NCBI RefSeq assembly: GCF_028994805.1 | Contig: NZ_JAJQQP010000010.1 | Coordinates: forward strand, 62,001 to 126,000 | Origin: Promicromonospora iranensis | Lineage (GTDB): Bacteria > Actinomycetota > Actinomycetes > Actinomycetales > Cellulomonadaceae | Direction of reading: 5' to 3' | DNA length: 64,000 nucleotides | Shown here: piece by piece, positions 58,451 to 64,000 of the stretch | Layout: the number at the start of each line of letters is the position of its first letter | How positions within the stretch are numbered: the stretch's first letter is position 1 | Translations under genes and position numbers: made by a program | Notes under the pieces: model-generated | Database searches by the model: none | What the model was told of the DNA's origin: nothing | The model's input: the letters and a program-made list of their open reading frames with translations, nothing else

Positions 58451-58549
58451 TCAGGCCCGCTGACGGGCCAGCAGCCGCTCCTCAGCGGCAGCAACCTTCT
58501 CCGGATCGACCGGGCGGGCCCGGTCCAGGTCGTCAAGACTCCTGGTCAT
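58451..58549 (-). pseudogene. Truncated antitoxin remnant (32 aa)
   Basis: MTRSLDDLDRARPVDPEKV and then a stop after AEERLLARQRA. This is the beginning of the XRE-type antitoxins that follow HigB/RelE-like toxins, but the helix-turn-helix is missing. ATG 58549 overlaps the toxin stop (ATGA). Confidence 0.65.
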
Positions 58550-58815
58550 CGCTCCCCTCCTGTTCCTGCTCCGCCGTCGTCAAGCTTCTTTGTCAGCGCC
58601 TTGAGGTGGCTGTCGTAGCGATCGTCAGCCAAAGGGATCGCCGATCTGCACCAATCCCGCCACCGCCCGGCTTTGTCTCCGGCCACGAGCAGGATCGCAG
58701 AACGCGCTGGGTCGAACGCGAACAGCACTCGAAGTTCGCTCCGGCCCGCAGACCCAGGCCGCCCTCCAGATCGGTCAGCCACACGAACACCGCCTGCGGA
58801 GCCAGCGGCTTGCAT
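58546..58815 (-). pseudogene. N-terminally truncated HigB/RelE-like toxin
   Basis: The C-terminal 60 or so residues (SELRVLFAFDPARSAILLVAGDKAGRW and IPLADDRYDSHLKALTKKL) match phage-derived Gp49-like/HigB toxins, but the first half of the roughly 115-aa family is absent and replaced by non-homologous residues (from ATG 58815). It directly abuts the MFS stop and precedes the truncated antitoxin. Read as a decayed toxin-antitoxin pair. Confidence 0.75.
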
Positions 58816-60101
58816 CAGGCCGACATCGACTCCACCGGCTCGCGCCGGACGCCCTCCACCTCAGGTGAGACGCGGCGTCCGAGCGCGAACGCCACCACGG
58901 CGATCCCGGCGCAACCGGCCACCACCACGCCGATGAAGCCGCCGGCCCAGCCGCGTTCCAGCAGCAGTCCCGCCACCACCGGGCCTGCGATGGTGCCGCC
59001 CTGGAACGCGCCCGAGCTGATCGCGTTGTACCGGCCGCGCAGGTGCGCGGGCGCCATGTCGTTCGTCAGGGCCGGCAGGGCGGACTGCATGAGGGTCTCT
59101 CCCAGCCCGAAGAAGGCGTGGAACACCAGGACGATCACCACCGCCGCCATGCCACCGGGCACCAGCCCTGCGACACCCAGCAGCAGCCACGCCGCCGCCC
59201 ATACCGCGGCCATCAGCGCGAGCGCCCACGTACGGCGACGTCCGCGGACCCGGTTCATCACCCAGAACTGGAGCGCCACGATCACCACCGTGTTCACCAC
59301 GAACGCGAAGCCGATGGTGCGGGTCGAGACCTCGGCCACCAGGCGTGCGAAGGCGGGGAACCCACCCTCCATCTGCCCGTAGCCCACGAAGGCCGCGAGC
59401 AGCCCGAGCCCGGACAGCCAGAGCACCTCGGGCCGGCGCAGGATGCTCAGGTAGCCCTCTGCCGCGCCGACGACGTCGGCCGGCCGGTCGACGCGCCCGT
59501 GCAGGTGCCGCAGCGGTCCCAGGAGCACGACGACGGGGACCACGAACGTCGCCGCGTTGACGAGGAACGCCATGACGAACGTGGCGGGCCGCTCGACGTC
59601 GACCACGAGGCCACCGACGACGCCGCCCACGCCGACGCCGAGGTTGAGCAGCGCGAAGTTCACGCCGTAGTACCGCTGCCGCAGGTCACCCTCGACGACG
59701 GTGGCGACCATCGCGTTGACCGACGGCCAGCCGACGCCGAGCTGCACGCCGAAGAGCGCGAGTCCCACGGCAGCCACGGAAGGGACGGTGGCGAACGCGA
59801 GCACCGAGTAGCCGGCGATGGCGAAGAACAACCCGGTGAGCATGACGCGCCGGGCGCCGTACCGGTCGACGAGCGCGCCGGCCGGTCCGGTGACGAGCAG
59901 GCCCACCACCGCGATCAGACCCATGAGCGTGCCCGACAGGCCGAGCGAGAACCCGCGCACCTCGTGCAGGTAGATGATCGTGAACGGGAGCGTCAGGCCG
60001 CGGCCGAAGAACTGCACCACCACGGTGGACAGGAGCCAGCGGCCGTCGCGGGGCAGCTCCGACCAGAATTCGAGCGCGCCGGAGCGTGGAGAGGATGTCA
60101 C
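58815..60101 (-). CDS. MFS transporter (12-helix)
   Basis: 428 aa, 12 membrane helices. Motif A-like VDRYGARRVMLTG, then FGVQLGVGWPSVNAMVATVV and AHLRGRYNAISSGAFQGGTIAGP. Resembles MdtH/YfcJ-type drug transporters. The stop overlaps the decayed toxin ATG. No adjacent regulator is obvious. Confidence 0.92.
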   Translation of the reverse strand: MTSSPRSGALEFWSELPRDGRWLLSTVVVQFFGRGLTLPFTIIYLHEVRGFSLGLSGTLMGLIAVVGLLVTGPAGALVDRYGARRVMLTGLFFAIAGYSVLAFATVPSVAAVGLALFGVQLGVGWPSVNAMVATVVEGDLRQRYYGVNFALLNLGVGVGGVVGGLVVDVERPATFVMAFLVNAATFVVPVVVLLGPLRHLHGRVDRPADVVGAAEGYLSILRRPEVLWLSGLGLLAAFVGYGQMEGGFPAFARLVAEVSTRTIGFAFVVNTVVIVALQFWVMNRVRGRRRTWALALMAAVWAAAWLLLGVAGLVPGGMAAVVIVLVFHAFFGLGETLMQSALPALTNDMAPAHLRGRYNAISSGAFQGGTIAGPVVAGLLLERGWAGGFIGVVVAGCAGIAVVAFALGRRVSPEVEGVRREPVESMSA

Positions 60102-60177
60102 CGGCTGATCCTCGCTCGCGCCGCGGCGGGCCGGCTAGCGGATATCGGACGCTGTGGTGAGCGTGGGGCCGCGACGT

Positions 60178-60996
60178 TCAGCCCGCCGTCCGCCATGCCT
60201 CCGCCAGCGCCGCGACCGACTGCCATCGCGCCTCCCGGTCCGGCCGCATCGCTCGCGCTGCGACGTCGAACTGCGCGTCGGTGCCGACCCAGGCTTCTCG
60301 CGACTTGGTCTCGTCGTCGCCCAGGAACGTATGGGCCAGCGCCCCGAGCGCGAAGACGTTCGTGACCTCGTCGATGGGTGCGCCGAACTGGTACTCCTCG
60401 GGCGACATGAACCGGGTCGAGCCCCACATCCGCCCCATCCGGTTGACCACCGGGCCGCGTTCATAGAGGTCGACGTCGCACAGGACGACCCGCCCGCTGT
60501 CGGCGTCGAGCATCACCGAACCGTCGTACAGATCGATCGCTACCCAGCCGCGCCCCGCGGCGTGCCCGTGGAAGTCGTAGATCTGCTGCACGGCGGCAGC
60601 CCGCGCAGGCAGTCCGAGGTACCGCACGACGTGCGACCGCTCGTACTGTCGGCCGACCGGCGTCGCGTCGGCCCAGTCGAACACGAGGGCGTGCCCGCCG
60701 CCGACGTCGACGGCCTCGCGCAGCGTCACGAGGGACGGGTGCGCGAGCGCCCGGTAGACCTCGGCCGAGCGGCGGAGGTTCGCCACTGCCGTCTCGGCGG
60801 CGCCGTCGTACCGCACGGTCGGTGCGCCCGCGTACTTGACGAACACCCTGCCTGCGCGGCCCTCGACGCCGAAGCAGAGGTTGCCCGAGTCCTGCTGGTC
60901 GAGGACGGCGAACACGGTGCCCCAGCGCGCCAGGAAGGACAGGTCGTGCGGTGCACGGAGTCGCACGGGGACTCCGTCGAGCTCGGTAACGATCAC
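60178..60996 (-). CDS. Protein-kinase-like protein with degenerate catalytic motifs
   Basis: 272 aa. Single kinase-type fold: ATP Lys54 (VFVKYAG), catalytic-loop equivalent AIDLYDGSVM (Asp155, with Tyr and no HRDLKPxN), magnesium-binding strand CDVDLY (Asp174) in place of DFG, then GSTRFMSPEEYQFGAPIDEVTNVFALG, the activation/APE segment. No membrane helix or sensor domain. Either an active atypical Ser/Thr or small-molecule kinase or a pseudokinase. Start ATG 60996. Confidence 0.75.
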   Translation of the reverse strand: MIVTELDGVPVRLRAPHDLSFLARWGTVFAVLDQQDSGNLCFGVEGRAGRVFVKYAGAPTVRYDGAAETAVANLRRSAEVYRALAHPSLVTLREAVDVGGGHALVFDWADATPVGRQYERSHVVRYLGLPARAAAVQQIYDFHGHAAGRGWVAIDLYDGSVMLDADSGRVVLCDVDLYERGPVVNRMGRMWGSTRFMSPEEYQFGAPIDEVTNVFALGALAHTFLGDDETKSREAWVGTDAQFDVAARAMRPDREARWQSVAALAEAWRTAG

Positions 60997-61047
60997 GCGC
61001 GGGAGCCTAGGGCCGGGCCAGGGCGGGTGTCCCCCACATATCCAGGC

Positions 61048-61644
61048 TCATTCCCGGCTGCCGCCGGGGCGCCCCTCAGCACTCTCACCGCGCTGGTGCC
61101 CACGGCGGGCGTCGCGGTCGAAGATGCCGATGATCTCGCACGGGCCGCCCTCGGCGCCGATCGCGTGCGGGAGCATCGTGGGGAACTCCGCGGCCTGGTT
61201 GGTCTCGACGCGAAAGCGCCGGTTGCCCAGGAGCAGGGTCGCGGTGCCCGAGATGACCACCAGCCACTCGCGACCCGGGTGAGCCCGCAGGCGGGACGGG
61301 CTGTCGGGGGCCGGGTTGGTCATGCGCTGCCGCACGACGGACATGCCCGGTTCTGCCTTGATGGGCCAGCGCATCATGCCCCGCTGGGCGTCGATGGTCG
61401 GGTTGGCGATGACGTCGTCGGTGGCCGTCTCGACGAGCTGGTCCAGGGACGTGTCCAGCGCGCGGGCCAGCGTCACGAGCTGGTCCAGGGCCAGACGCCG
61501 CTGACCGTTCTCGATCCGGCTCAGCGTGGACTGGCTGACCTTGGCGCGGGTGGCCAGCTCCTCCAGCGACCAGCCCTGCGCCACCCGCAGGGCGCGGATG
61601 CGTTTGCGTACGAGGCCGTCCAGCTCGCCATCTTCTTGCGTCAT
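61048..61644 (-). CDS. XRE-family regulator with C-terminal cupin domain
   Basis: 198 aa from ATG 61644. Helix-turn-helix RIRALRVAQGWSLEELATRAKVSQSTLSRIENGQ (about 16-49) and a cupin (about 105-180) with AHPGREWLVVISGTATLLLGN and PHAIGAEGG. A TACGAT hexamer lies 7 nt before the ATG (leaderless). Divergent from a thioredoxin-reductase-like gene, probably its target. Confidence 0.92.
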   Translation of the reverse strand: MTQEDGELDGLVRKRIRALRVAQGWSLEELATRAKVSQSTLSRIENGQRRLALDQLVTLARALDTSLDQLVETATDDVIANPTIDAQRGMMRWPIKAEPGMSVVRQRMTNPAPDSPSRLRAHPGREWLVVISGTATLLLGNRRFRVETNQAAEFPTMLPHAIGAEGGPCEIIGIFDRDARRGHQRGESAEGRPGGSRE

Positions 61645-61674
61645 AGGCAAGATCGTATGCCCGCACCGCAACAT

Positions 61675-61686
61675 GACGCTAGCGTC
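61675..61686. promoter_or_regulatory. Operator between the XRE-cupin and flavoprotein genes
   Basis: GACGCTAGCGTC, perfect 12-bp palindrome containing the TAGCGT hexamer, in the 91-bp divergent promoter. Confidence 0.6.
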
Positions 61687-61735
61687 GTCCGTGTCCGGCC
61701 CTCAACCCGGGCCGCTACGGAAGGGAACGACATCC

Positions 61736-62740
61736 ATGTCTGCCACGAGCCCCGCCCCCGAGCACACCACCGGTGAGCTGCCGGCCGAGCCGATCGACGC
61801 AGTGGTGATCGGCGGTGGCGCCGCCGGCCTGAACGGCGCCCTCATGCTGGCGCGGTCACGCCGCTCGGTGGTCGTGATCGACAGCGGCACGCCCCGCAAC
61901 GCGCCGGCCGAGGGCGTGCACGGTCTGCTGGGCCACGACGGCGTCCCGCCGGCGGAGCTGCTGGAGCGTGGCCGCGCGGAGGTCCGTGGCTACGGCGGCA
62001 CGGTGCGGACCGGCGAGGTGATCAAGGCCTCCGCGACCGACCCGTCCGCCGACGGCGACCCGCGCTTCACCGTCACCCTCGCCGACGGCGCCACGCTGCA
62101 CGCGCGCCGGCTCCTCGTGGCCACCGGCCTGCGTGACGTGCTGCCCGACGTCCCCGGGCTGGCCGAGCACTGGGGCCGCGGTGTGGTGCACTGCCCCTAC
62201 TGCCACGGGTGGGAGGTCCGCGACGAGCCGATCGGCGTCATCGCGACCGGGCCGGCGTCGGTCCACCAGGCGCTCCTGTTCCGCCAGCTGACCGACGACC
62301 TCGTCTACTTCGTCCGTGGCACCACGCTGGACGAGGAGACCCGGGACCGCTTCGCGGCACGCGGCATCCGGGTCGTCGACGACGCCGTCGACCAGGTCGT
62401 GGCCGACGACGACGGGGGCATCGCGGGCGTGCGGCTCGCGGACGGCCGGCTCGTGGCCCGGCGGGTCCTCTCCGTCGCGACCACCATGCTGGCGCGCACC
62501 GACGGCCTGGAGGACCTGGGGCTGCCGATGCAGGACCTGCCCCATGGCATGGGCCGCCACGTCGTGACCGGGATGGCCGGGACCACCGAGGTGCCGGGCG
62601 TCTGGGTGGCCGGTAACACGACCGACGCGTCCGCTCAGGTCGGCGCCTCTGCGGCGGCCGGCGCGATGGCCGGTGCCCACATCAACGCCGACCTGGTGAC
62701 CGCCGACACCGCAGCGGCCCTCGCGGAGACACTCCGGTAG
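61736..62740 (+). CDS. Thioredoxin-reductase-like NAD(P)/FAD-dependent oxidoreductase
   Basis: 334 aa from ATG 61736 (AAGGGA). FAD motif VVIGGGAAGLNGAL, redox pair Cys-Pro-Tyr-Cys in VVHCPYCHGWE, and C-terminal VWVAGNTTDASAQVGASAAAGAMAG. The NADPH motif GxGxxA is degraded (ATGPASVHQA), as in ferredoxin-independent low-Mr or gliotoxin/HcgB-type TrxR paralogues. Probably a disulfide reductase or oxidase. Regulated by the XRE-cupin. Confidence 0.9.
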   Translation: MSATSPAPEHTTGELPAEPIDAVVIGGGAAGLNGALMLARSRRSVVVIDSGTPRNAPAEGVHGLLGHDGVPPAELLERGRAEVRGYGGTVRTGEVIKASATDPSADGDPRFTVTLADGATLHARRLLVATGLRDVLPDVPGLAEHWGRGVVHCPYCHGWEVRDEPIGVIATGPASVHQALLFRQLTDDLVYFVRGTTLDEETRDRFAARGIRVVDDAVDQVVADDDGGIAGVRLADGRLVARRVLSVATTMLARTDGLEDLGLPMQDLPHGMGRHVVTGMAGTTEVPGVWVAGNTTDASAQVGASAAAGAMAGAHINADLVTADTAAALAETLR

Positions 62741-62784
62741 CGTGTGCGTCCCCTTCCGACTGCCCGTCGACGTACTGTGCAGCT

Positions 62785-63159
62785 GTGCGCCCCCGCCGCA
62801 AGTTCCCGACCGCCACGCTGTCGACGGCAGCACGCGCGCGGTACACGAAGCGGCGGCAGCGCCGGCTCGCCCGTGTAGAGAACGACCTCACCGCCGCGCA
62901 GTGGGCCGACCTTCTCGCCGCCTGGGCGGGGTGCGCCTATTGCGGGGCAGAGAGCGCCGAGCTTCAGCGTGACTGCGTCACGCCGATCTCGCGTGGCGGC
63001 CGCTACACCCTGGAGAACGTGGTTCCTGCCTGCCCGTCCTGCAACGCGAGCAAGCACAACAGCGAGGTCACCGGGTGGCTCCGGCGCAAGAAGCTCGACG
63101 AGCGCACCTTCCTGCTGCGCCACGCGACGATCCTGCCCACCCTTCGTCCTGCCGGCTAG
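62785..63159 (+). CDS. HNH endonuclease
   Basis: 124 aa, GTG 62785 with TACTGT 6 nt upstream (leaderless). HNH/GGG module: CAYCGAESAELQRDCVTPISRGGRYTLENVVPACPSCNASK, quoted in parts as RDCVTPISRGG, ENVVPACPSCN. Two CxxC pairs bind zinc. The first catalytic His of the usual DH is Cys (RDC); the later N and H positions are ENVV and KHN. A small stand-alone nuclease, no phage genes nearby. The residues KLDERTFLLRH near the end are typical of a family common in Actinobacteria. Confidence 0.88.
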   Translation: MRPRRKFPTATLSTAARARYTKRRQRRLARVENDLTAAQWADLLAAWAGCAYCGAESAELQRDCVTPISRGGRYTLENVVPACPSCNASKHNSEVTGWLRRKKLDERTFLLRHATILPTLRPAG

Positions 63160-63239
63160 GCATGCTGGCCGGCCCCAGGCAGGCCGCTGCGAGGCAGAGG
63201 TGCGAGGCAGCGGGCAGCACGGTCGCCGGACAGGACGAA

Positions 63240-63277
63240 AGCCGGTGGGCGCCCGCTGACGCGGGAGCCCACCGGCT
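63240..63277. terminator. Bidirectional terminator hairpin
   Basis: Arms AGCCGGTGGGC (63240-63250) and GCCCACCGGCT (63267-63277) are perfect complements, with a nested CCCGC/GCGGG stem inside. Lies between the convergent HNH and hypothetical genes. Confidence 0.8.
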
Positions 63278-63301
63278 CGTTCACCACCGGACGAGCGACG
63301 G

Positions 63302-63865
63302 TCAGTCGCAGGCGTCGCAGCGGCCGGTCGCGGGCAGCTGCATGTAGCAGCCCGGGCAGCTCGCGGGAGCGGCGTCGGGCGCGTGCGCGAAGGTGTTGGT
63401 CTGCGTTCCGGAGAACCCGGCCATCAGGACGCGCTTGTACCCGCCGCCGTCCTGCTGGAGGTCGACGAAACCCTTGTTGAAGAAGGCGCTCGCATCCTGA
63501 CCGGGGCCGGCCGACACCGCCACGTACGAGCGGGACGAGGGGATCCAGATGCGGGTCTTGTCGAGGCCCTCGGCGATCTCGCGCATCGCCGGACGGTGCA
63601 CCTGCGGGATCGGCAGCGCCTCGAGCGCGGCCTCGAACGAGTCGAAGTCGTCGGGGGTGGCGCCCGAGAGTGCCACGAGGCACGTCTTGCACACCTTGAA
63701 CTTCTGCCTGTCGAGGTCGGTCGCCGGCTGCAGGGAAGCCAGGCGATCCTCGGACAGGTGCTGGCAGTCCCTACCGTGCAGGACCTTGCCGTATGGAACC
63801 CGGAAGAGGAGCTCTACCGGGATCTCTGCTCCTGCCAGTGCAGGGGTCTCGCTGGACGTAGTCAC
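63302..63865 (-). CDS. Unrecognised protein with two candidate zinc sites
   Basis: 187 aa from GTG 63865 (GATACT 6 nt upstream). An N-terminal His/Cys cluster (HGRDCQH and KVCKTC: His30, Cys34, His36, Cys59, Cys62) and a C-terminal zinc ribbon (CPGC and CDAC, Cys170, 173, 183, 186) flank a middle domain with IWIPSSRSYVAVSAG and LMAGFSGTQTNTFAH. No helix in the membrane. Not assigned to a family; possibly nucleic-acid- or protein-binding. Confidence 0.75.
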   Translation of the reverse strand: MTTSSETPALAGAEIPVELLFRVPYGKVLHGRDCQHLSEDRLASLQPATDLDRQKFKVCKTCLVALSGATPDDFDSFEAALEALPIPQVHRPAMREIAEGLDKTRIWIPSSRSYVAVSAGPGQDASAFFNKGFVDLQQDGGGYKRVLMAGFSGTQTNTFAHAPDAAPASCPGCYMQLPATGRCDACD

Positions 63866-63896
63866 CTGTTAAGTATCACTGCTGAAAGTGGCCTGT

Positions 63897-63945
63897 GGGG
63901 CCGCCTCGGCGAACTCGTCCTCGGACGGGCGCCTGAGGCGGCCCC
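63897..63945. terminator. Inverted repeat, possible terminator near the window end
   Basis: GGGGCCGCCTC (63897-63907) pairs with GAGGCGGCCCC (63935-63945), with further pairing GGCG/CGCC after a bulge. It may end a gene that enters from the right side of the window. Confidence 0.5.
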
Positions 63946-64000
63946 GCCGATCGTGCGCCGGGCCGTGCGTCCGTGCTCGTCAACGGCTCGTCAGAGGCCC

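Noticed and set aside
62785-63159. Group I intron or phage terminase-associated HNH gene
   Set aside because: No intron structure, phage genes or host gene interruption around it.

Overview
This is a high-GC actinobacterial chromosome segment, most likely from the Micrococcales (Promicromonosporaceae/Cellulomonadaceae-like: Cellulosimicrobium, Isoptericola, Promicromonospora or relatives). The reasons are strong third-position GC bias in every gene, GTG/TTG starts, very frequent ATGA/GTGA translational coupling, many apparently leaderless regulator genes (a TANNNT hexamer 6-7 nt before the start codon), LacI-controlled uptake, F420-type enzymes and a DosS-like haem kinase. No rRNA, tRNA, CRISPR array, prophage or intact insertion sequence was seen.

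Layout. 1-7062: a six-gene minus-strand operon for a family-5 (Dpp/Opp-fold) ABC importer ending in its own LacI regulator, with two 18-bp palindromic operators upstream of the binding-protein gene. 7166-14479: a second six-gene coupled operon with a FecCD-type importer (permease, ATPase, lipoprotein), a heterodimeric exporter-fold ABC pair and a membrane-anchored alpha/beta hydrolase, behind a Fur/Zur-like box; probably metallophore uptake and handling. 14552-18721: a DosR/DosS-like redox or hypoxia module (DoxX-like protein, NarL-type regulator, two-GAF kinase with the conserved haem His, tandem USP) tied together by GGGACC-AA/TT-GGTCCC boxes.

18980-29535: small regulator-target units: an ArsR-AHSA1 fusion and an atypical SDR, an XRE/M24 divergent pair, a PETase-type secreted polyester hydrolase divergent from a TetR regulator, a MarR regulator divergent from an F420-reductase-like/VOC pair, decayed CGNR and Bcr/CflA genes, a DoxX protein, and an EamA/LysR pair. 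Two loci here carry a shared palindromic repeat. 29530-35678: an OmpR/EnvZ-type two-component system divergent from a coupled MoxR-DUF58-VWA set followed by a membrane-anchored HtrA-like protease.

35714-48698: ACC deaminase with a GntR regulator, an AI-2E family permease, a lipoprotein sugar dehydrogenase, an ABC-2 exporter divergent from a NarL-type two-component system, an orphan LacI regulator, an ECF41 sigma factor with its carboxymuconolactone-decarboxylase-family partner and matching back-to-back promoters, a class IV aminotransferase, and an HxlR/DHA2-MFS pair. 48827-56800: two giant convergent exoproteins (a 1272-aa phosphodiester glycosidase plus metallophosphoesterase and a 1355-aa subtilase) sharing one terminator hairpin. 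57075-63865: an F420-type nitroreductase-fold protein, an epimerase lacking a normal start codon, a decayed toxin-antitoxin pair, an MFS transporter, a kinase-like protein, an XRE-cupin regulator divergent from a thioredoxin-reductase-like flavoprotein, an HNH endonuclease and an unrecognised zinc-ribbon protein.

Functionally the window reads as an accessory, environment-facing region of a soil or plant-associated saprophyte: oligosaccharide and metal import, polymer and protein hydrolysis outside the cell, hypoxia/redox sensing and ethylene-precursor degradation, each controlled by a local regulator. All functional calls rest on motif recognition by eye; no database search was run.
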